From Cellulomonas taurus (GTDB taxonomy: Bacteria > Actinomycetota > Actinomycetes > Actinomycetales > Cellulomonadaceae), in assembly GCF_012931845.1 (NCBI RefSeq), contig NZ_CP051884.1, positions 2,728,001 to 2,792,000 of the forward strand: a DNA stretch of 64,000 nucleotides, read 5' to 3'. The translations under genes were made by a program, and so were the position numbers. This document shows, one piece after another, positions 11,187-19,752 of the stretch; position 1 is the first letter of the stretch, and the number at the start of each line of letters is the position of its first letter. Under the pieces are notes generated by a model, which ran no database searches, was not told the DNA's origin, and saw only the letters and a list, made by a program, of their open reading frames with translations.

Positions 11187-13268
11187 GTGGCCCGCAGCAT
11201 CTACGTGACGTCCCCGGAGGGTGACACCGGGAAGTCCACGGTCGCCCTCGGCCTGGTCGACCTGCTCACCCGCACCGTGCAGAGGGTCGGGGTCTTCCGG
11301 CCGATCGCCCGGTCCACCGACGAGGGCGACTACGTCCTCGAGCTGCTGCTGGCGCACGACGGCGTCGACCTCAGCTACAACGACTGCATCGGCACCACCT
11401 ACGAGCAGGTGCACGCCGACCCGGAGGGTGCGCTCGCCACCATCGTGCAGCGCTACCACGCGGTCGCCCGGCAGTGCGACGTGGTCGTGATCGTCGGCTC
11501 GGACTACACCGACGTGGTCGGCCCCGCCGAGCTGGGCTTCAACGGCCGGATCGCCGCGAACCTCGGTGCCCCGGTGCTGCTGTGCGTCAAGGGCCAGCAC
11601 CGCACCCCGGAGGAGGTCCGCCAGGTCGCCGGTGTCGCGCTGACCGAGCTGGAGGCGGCGCACGCCCAGGTCGTCGCCGTGGTCGCCAACCGCTGCGACC
11701 CGGAGTCGGTCGAGTCGGTCCGGACCGAGCTGTCCGCGCTGACCCGGGCCTGGGCACTGCCCGAGGACCCGTTCCTGGTCGCCCCGACCGTCGGCCAGCT
11801 GATGGAGTCGGTGGACGGCACCCTGGTCGGCGGTGACCCCGAGCTGCTGTCCCGCGAGTCCACCGAGGTGCTGGTCGGCGCGATGTCGATGGAGCACCTG
11901 CTGGAGCGGATCGCCGACGGCGTCGTGGTGATCACCCCCGGCGACCGGGCGGACATCCTGCTCGGCCTGCTGACCGCGCACTCGGCCGACGGCTTCCCCT
12001 CGCTGTCCGGCATCATTCTCAACGGTGGCTTCACCCCCGCGCCGGTGATCGAGCGCCTGGTCGAGGGCCTCGGCTCCCGGCTGCCGATCATCCGCACCGA
12101 GCTGGGCACCTTCCGCTCGGCCAGCGCCGCCGCGAGCACCCGGGGCCGCCTGACCGCCGACTCCCAGCGCAAGGTCGACACCGCGCTCGCCCTGTTCGAG
12201 AAGTACACCGACGCCGAGGAGGCGCTGGCCGCCCTGGAGGTGCCGTCCTCCGAGGTCGTCACCCCGCTGATGTTCGAGTACGAGCTGCTCGACCGGGCCC
12301 GCTCGGACCGCAAGAACATCGTGCTCCCGGAGGGCAGCGACGACCGGATCCTGCGCGCGGCCTCCACGCTGCTGCAGCGTGAGGTCGCCGACCTGACCAT
12401 CCTCGGTGACGAGGCGTCGATCCGGGCCCGGGCCACCGAGCTCGGCCTGAACCTGGCGAACGCGACGATCCTGAACCCCAAGTCCGGTGAGCTGCTGGAG
12501 CGGTTCGCCGCCGAGTACACCGAGATGCGCAAGCACAAGGGCATGACCGTCGAGCGCGCCCGGGAGATCGTGTCCTCGGTCAGCTATTTCGGCACGATGA
12601 TGGTGCAGCTCGGCCTGGCCGACGGCATGGTCTCCGGTGCCGCGCACACCACCGCGCACACCATCAAGCCCTCCTTCGAGATCATCAAGACCGTGCCGGG
12701 CGTCTCCGTGGTGTCCAGCGTGTTCCTGATGTGCCTGGAGGACCGGGTGCTGGTCTACGGCGACTGCGCCGTGAACCCGGACCCCACCGCCGAGCAGCTG
12801 GCCGACATCGCGATCAGCTCCGCCGAGACCGCCGCCCAGTTCGGCATCGAGCCGCGGATCGCCATGCTGTCCTACTCCACCGGTGAGTCCGGCTCGGGCG
12901 CCGACGTGGACAAGGTCCGCGCCGCCACCGAGCTGGTCCGCGAGCGCCGCCCCGACCTGTCGGTCGAGGGTCCGATCCAGTACGACGCCGCGGTGGACGC
13001 CTCGGTCGCCCAGACCAAGCTGCCGGACTCGGCCGTGGCCGGCCGGGCGACGGTCTTCGTGTTCCCCGACCTGAACACCGGTAACAATACCTACAAGGCC
13101 GTGCAGCGGTCCGCGGGTGCCGTGGCGGTCGGCCCGGTGCTCCAGGGTCTGCGCAAGCCGGTCAACGACCTGTCCCGGGGCGCCCTGGTGCAGGACATCG
13201 TCAACACCGTCGCCATCACGGCGATCCAGGCCCAGGCAATGGGCACGTCCTCGGAAGGCACGAAGTGA
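11187..13268 (+). CDS. pta: Phosphate acetyltransferase, long form
   Basis: Interconverts acetyl-phosphate and acetyl-CoA. The 693-residue protein is the three-domain form: an N-terminal BioD-like P-loop domain (SPEGDTGKST), a DRTGG-type middle domain, and the C-terminal catalytic domain with LPEGSDDRI, SYSTGESGSG and FPDLNTGNNTYK. GTG 11187 begins immediately before the conserved RSIYVTSPEG; GAAGAGGAAG lies upstream. An earlier in-frame GTG at 11067 would add 40 low-complexity residues and is less likely. The stop overlaps the ackA start by GTGA, so the two are translationally coupled. Confidence 0.96.
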   Translation: MARSIYVTSPEGDTGKSTVALGLVDLLTRTVQRVGVFRPIARSTDEGDYVLELLLAHDGVDLSYNDCIGTTYEQVHADPEGALATIVQRYHAVARQCDVVVIVGSDYTDVVGPAELGFNGRIAANLGAPVLLCVKGQHRTPEEVRQVAGVALTELEAAHAQVVAVVANRCDPESVESVRTELSALTRAWALPEDPFLVAPTVGQLMESVDGTLVGGDPELLSRESTEVLVGAMSMEHLLERIADGVVVITPGDRADILLGLLTAHSADGFPSLSGIILNGGFTPAPVIERLVEGLGSRLPIIRTELGTFRSASAAASTRGRLTADSQRKVDTALALFEKYTDAEEALAALEVPSSEVVTPLMFEYELLDRARSDRKNIVLPEGSDDRILRAASTLLQREVADLTILGDEASIRARATELGLNLANATILNPKSGELLERFAAEYTEMRKHKGMTVERAREIVSSVSYFGTMMVQLGLADGMVSGAAHTTAHTIKPSFEIIKTVPGVSVVSSVFLMCLEDRVLVYGDCAVNPDPTAEQLADIAISSAETAAQFGIEPRIAMLSYSTGESGSGADVDKVRAATELVRERRPDLSVEGPIQYDAAVDASVAQTKLPDSAVAGRATVFVFPDLNTGNNTYKAVQRSAGAVAVGPVLQGLRKPVNDLSRGALVQDIVNTVAITAIQAQAMGTSSEGTK

Positions 13269-14449
13269 ACAACGTCCTGGTCATCAACTCCGGTTCCTCG
13301 TCGATCAAGTACCAGCTGGTCGACGTCGAGTCCGGCGACGCGCTCGCCTCCGGCATCATCGAGCGGATCGGCCTGGAGGTCGGCAAGCTCAAGCACGAGG
13401 GGCCGAACGGCAAGACCGAGCTGGAGCAGCCGATCCCGGACCACGAGGTCGGCATGCGGCTGGTGCTGGACACCTTCGCCCAGCAGGGCCCGGCGATCCA
13501 GGAGTCCGAGCTCGCCGCCGTCGGCCACCGGATCGTGCAGGGTGGCGATGTCTTCGACGGCCCGGCCCTGGTGACCGACGAGGTGCTGGCCCAGATCGAG
13601 GAGCTGTCCCCGCTGGCGCCGCTGCACAACCCGGCCAACGCCGCCGGTATCCGGGCGGCGCGCGCCGCCTTCCCGAACACCCCGCACGTCGCGGTCTTCG
13701 ACACCGCCTTCCACCGCACCATGCCGCCGGCCGCGTACACCTACGCGATGGACCTGGATGTGGCGGCCCAGTACAAGATCCGTCGCTACGGCGCCCACGG
13801 CACCTCGCACCTGTTCGTCTCCCGCGAGGTCGCCGGCTGGCTGGGCAAGGATCTGGCCTCGACCAACACGATCGTGCTGCACCTGGGCAACGGTGCCTCC
13901 GCCTCCGCCGTGCGCGGCGGGGAGTGCATCGACACCTCGATGGGGCTGACGCCGCTGGCGGGCCTGGTGATGGGCACCCGATCCGGTGACATCGACCCGG
14001 CCGTGCTGTTCCACCTGTCCCGGCAGGGCGGCTACACCATCGACCAGCTGGACGACCTGCTGAACCGCAAGTCCGGCATGCTCGGCCTGTCCGGCTACAC
14101 CGACATGCGGGACGTGCACGACGCGGTGGCCGCCGGTGACGAGCGGGTGCGCACCGCACTCGACGTGTACTACCACCGGATCAAGGGCTACGTCGGCAAC
14201 TACTACGCCCAGCTCGGCCGGGTGGACGTGATCGCCTTCACCGCCGGGATCGGGGAGAACGACGACATCGTCCGCGCGGGCGCGCTGCAGGGCCTGGAGG
14301 GTCTGGGCATCAAGCTCGACCTGGCCCGCAACGAGGGCCGCAAGAAGGAGCCGACGATCATCTCCACCGACGACTCCCCGGTGACCGTCGTGGTCTACCC
14401 CACCAACGAGGAGCTGGAGATCGCCCGCCAGGCGGTCGCCACCATCTGA
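13265..14449 (+). CDS. ackA: Acetate kinase
   Basis: Transfers phosphate between acetyl-phosphate and ADP to give acetate and ATP (394 aa, normal length). Motifs: N-terminal VLVINSGSSSIKY, GHRIVQGG, FDTAFH, the RYGAHGTSH segment, HLGNGASASAV and GIGENDD. The GTG start overlaps the pta stop (GTGA), as expected for a coupled pair. With xfp and pta upstream it completes a substrate-level phosphorylation route from sugar phosphates, and it can also run in reverse for acetate assimilation. Confidence 0.97.
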   Translation: MNNVLVINSGSSSIKYQLVDVESGDALASGIIERIGLEVGKLKHEGPNGKTELEQPIPDHEVGMRLVLDTFAQQGPAIQESELAAVGHRIVQGGDVFDGPALVTDEVLAQIEELSPLAPLHNPANAAGIRAARAAFPNTPHVAVFDTAFHRTMPPAAYTYAMDLDVAAQYKIRRYGAHGTSHLFVSREVAGWLGKDLASTNTIVLHLGNGASASAVRGGECIDTSMGLTPLAGLVMGTRSGDIDPAVLFHLSRQGGYTIDQLDDLLNRKSGMLGLSGYTDMRDVHDAVAAGDERVRTALDVYYHRIKGYVGNYYAQLGRVDVIAFTAGIGENDDIVRAGALQGLEGLGIKLDLARNEGRKKEPTIISTDDSPVTVVVYPTNEELEIARQAVATI

Positions 14450-14460
14450 GTCACTGCCTC

Positions 14461-14495
14461 GGAGCCCGTCGCACCCGCGTGGTGCGGCGGGCTCC
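14461..14495 (+). terminator. Terminator after ackA
   Basis: 15-bp arms (14461-14475 and 14481-14495, one G-T pair) around a five-base loop, beginning 11 bases after the ackA stop. It closes the xfp-pta-ackA module. Confidence 0.8.
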
Positions 14496-14591
14496 GTCGT
14501 CGTCCGGAGTGTGAGATTTTCCCGCCAGGTCAGCCCCGCTTCACCCTTTTGATACCTCCACCAGGTTCACCCGGGAACCGATGATGTCGGT

Positions 14592-16280
14592 ATGACGACT
14601 GTTCGGGTGGCTCAGGGGGCCGACCCGACGGACTGGCGGCACGAACTGGCGCAGGTGGATGCACTCTGCGACTCCGCGCCCGCCCTGTGCGTGGCACTGG
14701 TCCCCAGCCTGCTGGAGCGCGCGCGGGCCGAGGGCGAGACCATGGTGGAGATCGAGCTGGAGTACCTCTCCGGCTGGGCCCGCCACCTGCTCTCCGACGA
14801 CGCGCTGGCGCTGGGATCGATGGAGCGCGCCCTCGAACTGGCGACCCAGTCCCGGCACCGCGCCTGGGAGGGCCGGGTGCTGCAGGGACTGGCCTCGGTC
14901 TACAACGGCTTCGGCGACAACCTCTCGGCGCTGGAGCTGCTGGAGCGCTCGCTGTCCATCCGGCGCGAGCTCGGCGACGTGGAGGGTCTGGCCGCCGCAC
15001 TGAACAACCTGGCCGACACCTACATCTCGATGGGTCGGTTCCCGGAGAAGGCCTACGAGCTGCTCACCGAGGCCATGTCGCTGTGGCCGCAGGTCGACCG
15101 CCCGGACGGGACCTGCGCCACCCTCACCGGTCTGGCCAAGCTGACGACCGACGACGCCGAGGCCCTGTCGCACACCGATCCCACCAGCTCGCGGGCGCTC
15201 GCCGAGCGGGCTGTGCAACTCGCCGAACAGGGTGTCGCCGCCGCGATGACCGCGGTCGGGGTCGGCGCCTCCGAGGGCAACGCCCGGCTCGCCGCCGAGG
15301 GGCAGGTCCGTCTGGCCCGGGCGCACATGGCCCACGGCGACCTCGCGGCGGCGCGGCGGGTGCTGGACGAGTGCGCGCTGGCCCTGCCGCAGATCTCCGC
15401 CCGCTACCTGACCATCCGCTACCACGCGGCGCTCGGCCGCCTGCACCGGCTGCTCGGCGACCTGACCGCCGCCGAGGTGACGCTCACCTCCGCCCTGGTG
15501 CTCTCCGAGGGGTCGCGACCGATGGAGCGGGCCGACGTGCTGCACGAGCTGGTGTCGGTGCACGAGGACGCGGACGACCTGCACGCGGCCCTGGACACCT
15601 ACCGGCAGTACCACGAGGCGGTGATGGAGCAGCGCGACCAGGCAGCCGAACGACGCGGCATCCTGGTGAACGCCCAGCTCGACGTCGACCGGGTGCGCCA
15701 GGCGCACGACCAGGCCCGCCAGCACGCGGCGGAGCTGGCGGCGATGAACCGGTCCCTGGCCCACGACGCCGCGCACGACGCGCTCACCGGGCTGCTGAAC
15801 CGGCGCGGGCTGGACTCGGTGCTGGACGGCAGGTTCGAGGAGCCCGATCTGGCCTACGTGGTCGCCGACCTCGACCTGTTCAAGGCCGTCAACGACCAGC
15901 ACTCGCACCCGATCGGTGACGAGGTGCTCCGCCGGGTGAGCCAGATCATGACCGCCTGCCTGCGGCTGGGCGACGTGGTGGCCCGGGTCGGTGGCGAGGA
16001 GTTCGTGCTGGTGCTGCGGCACTGCCCGCCCGCCGACGCGCTGGCCGCCTGCGAGCGGATCCGGATCATGGTCGCCGCGCACCCGTGGGAGGACCTGTCC
16101 CCCGGGCTGCGGGTCACGATGAGCATGGGCGGGGTGGCCGCCGGGCCACAGGACGATGCCACCGTCCTGGCGGCGCGGGCCGATGCCGCGCTCTACGAGG
16201 CGAAGCGACGCGGCCGCAACCAGGTCGCCTTCATCCCCCCGCCGGAGACCTCCGTCCAGGAGCTCGCCGCGGCCCACTAG
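14592..16280 (+). CDS. TPR-repeat diguanylate cyclase (GGDEF)
   Basis: Predicted soluble 562-residue protein. Residues about 20-380 form tetratricopeptide-like helical repeats (for example LQGLASVYNGFGD, AAALNNLADTYISMG, RYHAALGRLHRLLGD); a short coiled-coil-like linker follows, then a GGDEF domain from HDALTGLLNRRG (about residue 392). The active-site motif is GGEEF (467-471), a functional variant, and an RxxD inhibitory site (RLGD) lies five residues before it, so it should make cyclic di-GMP with product feedback. There is no membrane segment, so the TPR part likely senses a cytosolic protein or ligand. No good ribosome site was seen before ATG 14592. Its last 50 bases overlap the convergent dehydrogenase gene. 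Confidence 0.92.
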   Translation: MTTVRVAQGADPTDWRHELAQVDALCDSAPALCVALVPSLLERARAEGETMVEIELEYLSGWARHLLSDDALALGSMERALELATQSRHRAWEGRVLQGLASVYNGFGDNLSALELLERSLSIRRELGDVEGLAAALNNLADTYISMGRFPEKAYELLTEAMSLWPQVDRPDGTCATLTGLAKLTTDDAEALSHTDPTSSRALAERAVQLAEQGVAAAMTAVGVGASEGNARLAAEGQVRLARAHMAHGDLAAARRVLDECALALPQISARYLTIRYHAALGRLHRLLGDLTAAEVTLTSALVLSEGSRPMERADVLHELVSVHEDADDLHAALDTYRQYHEAVMEQRDQAAERRGILVNAQLDVDRVRQAHDQARQHAAELAAMNRSLAHDAAHDALTGLLNRRGLDSVLDGRFEEPDLAYVVADLDLFKAVNDQHSHPIGDEVLRRVSQIMTACLRLGDVVARVGGEEFVLVLRHCPPADALAACERIRIMVAAHPWEDLSPGLRVTMSMGGVAAGPQDDATVLAARADAALYEAKRRGRNQVAFIPPPETSVQELAAAH

Positions 16281-17856
16281 GCCGACCCGCCGCCAACGCG
16301 CGCAGCAGCAGCGGCGCCCACCCGGGTGTCGACAGCAGCCGGCCCGGGCCCAGCCCGCGGTGCACCCCGTGCTGCACCGCCACTGTCCGGGACCGGGTCA
16401 GCGCCAGCAGTCCCTCCGCCCCGTGCCGCACACCCCAGCCGGAGGCCGCACGCCCACCCTGCGGCGCCGCCCAGGAGCCCCACGACATCTGGTACCCGTC
16501 GTTGACGTCCACCGAGCCCACCCGGAGCCGGTCGGCGATCCGTCGGGCGCGTCGGGTGTCTCGGGACCAGACGGCGGCATGCAGGCCGTAGGGCGTGTCG
16601 TTCATCGCGGCGACCGCCTCGTCGTCGGACCTGACCTCGTGCACGGTGACCACCGGCCCGAAGGTCTCCTCGGCCAGCACCCGCGCCTGCGGACCCACCG
16701 CGGTCAGGACCGTGGGTTCGTAGACGAAGGGGCCGATCTCCGGGCGGTGCACCCCACCGGTCAGCACCCGGGCACCGGCCGACAGCGCGTCCTCGACGTG
16801 TGCCACCACCCGGGCCAGCTGTCCGGCGCCGGTCAGCGAGCCGACGTCGTAGCCGTAGTCCAGCCCGGTGCCGAGCCGCAGCGCCCGCACCCGGCGGCGG
16901 AACGCGTCCAGGAACTCCCGGCGCAGCTCGTGGTGCAGGTAGATCCGTTCCACGGACATGCACAGCTGCCCGGTCCCGCCGAAGCACGCCCGCACCGCGC
17001 CCTCGGCCGCCAGCTCCGGGTCGGCGTCCTCGGCGATGTACAGCGCGTTCTTGCCGCCCAGCTCCAGCGTCGACGGCACCAGCGCCGCACCGGCCCGCGC
17101 CGCCACCATCCGGCCGGTCGGGGTGGACCCGGTGAACAGGAGGTGGTCGACGTGGTCGATCAGCCCGTCCCCGACCGTCGGCCCGTCACCCAGCACCACC
17201 TGGACCAGATCGGCCGGGAACCCCGCGTCCGCCAGCAGCTCGACAGCCCACAGCGCGGTCAGCGGGGTCTGCGGGTCGGGGCGCAGCAGCACCGCGTTCC
17301 CCGCCGCCACCGCCGGCAGGACGTCCCCGAGGGTCAGGCTGAGCGGGTAGTTCCACGGCGCGACGATGCCCACCACCCCGGCCGGATCGTGGGCCACCCG
17401 CACCGAGGTCAACGGCCCGGCCAACCCCGGTCGCCGATCCGCCGCCAGCACCCGCCCGGCGTTCCGGGCCAGGAACCGGGCACCCAGCACCACGTCGGCG
17501 ACCTCCTCGACCGCCGACGCCCGGGCCTTCCCGTTCTCCAGCTGGATCAGGTCCAGCACATCGGACTGCCGGGCCAGCAGGAGGTCCGCCGCCCGGCGCA
17601 GCAGCCGGGCCCGGTGCCGGTGATCGGTCGCCGCCCACCGCCGACCCGCGACCCGGGCCGCCCGAGCGGCGGTCGTCAGGTCCGCCGGGGTGGACTGCGG
17701 CAGGCTCGCCAGCGGGGCACCTGTCCACGGCGCATGGTGCGTGGCCAGTACGCCGGTCGCCCGGGCGCGGGCGACCAGGTCGGTCAGCAGCTCCGGTTCC
17801 AGGACCAGGGTCGCCAGCGGATCGGTCTCGGGGTCGCGCAGGGCTTCCGGCACCAT
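16231..17856 (-). CDS. gabD2: Aldehyde dehydrogenase, succinate-semialdehyde type
   Basis: NAD(P)-dependent aldehyde dehydrogenase (541 aa). Family motifs: VGIVAPWNYPLSLTLGD, the cofactor loop FTGSTPTGR, the general base Glu in LELGGKNA, the catalytic Cys in GGTGQLCMSVER, and EETFGPVV. The overall pattern and length resemble actinobacterial GabD2-type succinate-semialdehyde dehydrogenases, which feed the GABA/2-oxoglutarate side path into succinate; the exact aldehyde is inferred. ATG 17856 gives a normal N-terminus. The C-terminal tail rich in Arg/Pro/Gly is encoded opposite the end of the GGDEF gene. GuaB3 lies 40 bases upstream on the same strand and may be co-transcribed. Confidence 0.88.
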   Translation of the reverse strand: MVPEALRDPETDPLATLVLEPELLTDLVARARATGVLATHHAPWTGAPLASLPQSTPADLTTAARAARVAGRRWAATDHRHRARLLRRAADLLLARQSDVLDLIQLENGKARASAVEEVADVVLGARFLARNAGRVLAADRRPGLAGPLTSVRVAHDPAGVVGIVAPWNYPLSLTLGDVLPAVAAGNAVLLRPDPQTPLTALWAVELLADAGFPADLVQVVLGDGPTVGDGLIDHVDHLLFTGSTPTGRMVAARAGAALVPSTLELGGKNALYIAEDADPELAAEGAVRACFGGTGQLCMSVERIYLHHELRREFLDAFRRRVRALRLGTGLDYGYDVGSLTGAGQLARVVAHVEDALSAGARVLTGGVHRPEIGPFVYEPTVLTAVGPQARVLAEETFGPVVTVHEVRSDDEAVAAMNDTPYGLHAAVWSRDTRRARRIADRLRVGSVDVNDGYQMSWGSWAAPQGGRAASGWGVRHGAEGLLALTRSRTVAVQHGVHRGLGPGRLLSTPGWAPLLLRALAAGRPSGPRRAPGRRSPAGG

Positions 17857-17896
17857 GCCCCCACGCTACGCGCCCCCGCCGGACCGCCGCCGGGTG

Positions 17897-19021
17897 TCAG
17901 CGCGGCTGGTACGGGGAGACCACCAGCTCCACCCGCTGGAACTCCTTGAGGTCGGAGTAGCCGGTGGTGGCCATCGCCCGGCGCAGGGCGCCGATCAGGT
18001 TCAGGGTGCCGTCGGCGGTCTTGCCCGGGCCGAACAGCACCTCGTTCAGGTCACCAACCTGGCCGACCTGCACCCGCTCGCCGCGCGGCAGATCGGGGTG
18101 GTGCGCCTCGGAGCCCCAGTGCCAGCCGCGCCCGGGGGCGTCGGTGGCGCGGGCCAGGGCGGCGCCGAGCATCACGGCGTCGGCACCGCAGGCGATCGCC
18201 CGGACCAGGTCGCCGGAGCGGCCCACGCCGCCGTCGGCGATCACGTGCACGTACCGGCCACCGGACTCGTCCAGGTAGTCGCGGCGGGCGGCGGCGACGT
18301 CGGCCAGGGCGGTGGCCATCGGGGCGTGGATGCCCAGCGTGGTGCGGGTGGTGTGCGCGGCCCCACCGCCGAAGCCGACCAGCACGCCCGCGGCGCCGGT
18401 GCGCATCAGGTGCAGGGCGGCGGTGTAGGTGGAGGCGCCGCCGACGATCACCGGCACGTCCAGCTCGTAGATGAAGCGCTTGAGGTTCAGCGGCTCGGCG
18501 CGGCCCGAGACGTGCTCGGCGGAGACGGTGGTGCCGCGGATGACGAACAGGTCGACCCCGGCGTCGACGACGACCTTCCAGAACTCCTGGGTGCGCTGCG
18601 GGGACAGGGCGCCGGCGACGGTCACCCCGGCCTCGCGGACCTGGCCCAGCCGCAGCCGGATCAGCTCGGGGTCGATCGGCGCGGCGTAGATCTCCTGCAT
18701 CCGCGCGGTCGCGGCGGCGGCGTCCAGGTCGCGGATCTCGGCGAGCAGCGGCTCGGGGTCCTCGTAGCGGGTCCACAGACCCTCCAGGTCGAGGACCCCG
18801 AGGCCACCGGCCCGCCCGAGGGCGACGGCGGTGTCCGGGCTCATCACGGAGTCCATCGGCGCGGCGAGCACCGGCAGATCGAAGTGGTAAGCGTCGATCT
18901 GCCAGGAGACCGAGACCTCCTCCGGGTCACGGGTGCGCCGCGAGGGCACCACCGCGATGTCGTCGAAGGAGTACGCACGGCGTGCGCGCTTGCCGCGGCC
19001 GATCTCGATCTCGTTGCTCAC
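17897..19021 (-). CDS. guaB3: GuaB3 family IMP dehydrogenase-related protein
   Basis: A 374-residue TIM-barrel protein of the IMPDH/GMP-reductase superfamily without CBS domains. The N-terminal RRAYSFDDIAVVPSRRT and APMDSVMSP segments, the ADGGVGRSGD phosphate site and GADAVMLGAALA match the family. At the catalytic loop, where IMPDH has SIC-TTR, this protein reads AAHTTR: the Cys position is His223, so standard IMPDH covalent chemistry is not expected. GuaB3 proteins accompany true GuaB in actinobacteria; their role in purine metabolism is uncertain. Authentic guaB is 3.3 kb away on the same strand. Confidence 0.9.
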   Translation of the reverse strand: MSNEIEIGRGKRARRAYSFDDIAVVPSRRTRDPEEVSVSWQIDAYHFDLPVLAAPMDSVMSPDTAVALGRAGGLGVLDLEGLWTRYEDPEPLLAEIRDLDAAAATARMQEIYAAPIDPELIRLRLGQVREAGVTVAGALSPQRTQEFWKVVVDAGVDLFVIRGTTVSAEHVSGRAEPLNLKRFIYELDVPVIVGGASTYTAALHLMRTGAAGVLVGFGGGAAHTTRTTLGIHAPMATALADVAAARRDYLDESGGRYVHVIADGGVGRSGDLVRAIACGADAVMLGAALARATDAPGRGWHWGSEAHHPDLPRGERVQVGQVGDLNEVLFGPGKTADGTLNLIGALRRAMATTGYSDLKEFQRVELVVSPYQPR

Positions 19022-19055
19022 CTGGTCAGGCTACCGGTGACAGTGCCCGTGGTGC

Positions 19056-19613
19056 TCAGGCTCCGGCAGCGGCCTCGACCACCGCCGCGCTGAACGCGGG
19101 GAGGTCGTCCGGGTTCCTGGAGGTGATCAGGCTGGTCGTGCCCACCTCGCTCACCACGACCTCCTGGTCGACCCAGGTGGCACCGGCGTTGCGCAGATCG
19201 GTGGCCAGGCTCGGGTAGCTGGTCAGGGTGACGCCGTCGACGACCCCGGCCTCGATCAGGCTCCACGGGCCGTGGCAGATCGCCGCCACCGGGATCCCGG
19301 CGGCGAGCACGTCCTTGACCAGGGCCACCGACTCGCTCTGCGTGCGCAGGGTGTCCGCGTTCACGGTGCCACCCGGGATCACCAGCGCCGCCAGGTCGGC
19401 GACGTTCACCTGATCGACGGTGCTGTCCACCGGGTAGGTGCCGCCCGGGTCCAGATCGTTGTTCACCGCGCTGACGGTGCCGGACTGCGCGGACACCAGC
19501 ACCGGGGTGCCGCCGGCGTCCTTCACCGCCTGCCACGGGGTGGTGAGCTCCGGCTCCTCGATGCCGTGCTCGCTGGTCAGGAACGCGACGGTCTTACCGG
19601 TCAGGTCAGCCAT
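19056..19613 (-). CDS. PfpI/DJ-1-type amidotransferase-like protein
   Basis: A 185-residue DJ-1/PfpI superfamily protein. The nucleophile elbow AICHGPW (Cys-His) and preceding VIPGGTVNADTLR match the PfpI branch, whose members have been described as proteases, deglycases or glyoxalase-like stress proteins; the substrate cannot be read from sequence. ATG 19613 follows an excellent ribosome site (GAGGAGGAG), so longer upstream starts in the same frame are rejected. It lies 34 bases upstream of guaB3's position on the same strand but reads away from the exonuclease gene, sharing a 139-bp divergent control region with it. Confidence 0.9.
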   Translation of the reverse strand: MADLTGKTVAFLTSEHGIEEPELTTPWQAVKDAGGTPVLVSAQSGTVSAVNNDLDPGGTYPVDSTVDQVNVADLAALVIPGGTVNADTLRTQSESVALVKDVLAAGIPVAAICHGPWSLIEAGVVDGVTLTSYPSLATDLRNAGATWVDQEVVVSEVGTTSLITSRNPDDLPAFSAAVVEAAAGA

Positions 19614-19752
19614 GTCTCCTCCTCGGATCGGTGTCCCCTCCACCCTGCGTCGCTCACCGGGATCCCGCATCCGCGACCTGCCGGGCGAAATCCGCCGAGG
19701 GTGTCGGGGGCCGGTGCGATGCTGGCGCGGTAATCGAGGGATGCTGGGGACG

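Noticed and set aside
14450..14591. Riboswitch-like leader before the GGDEF gene (for example c-di-GMP-I)
   Set aside because: Apart from the ackA terminator the stretch is short and shows no conserved GEMM-type core.
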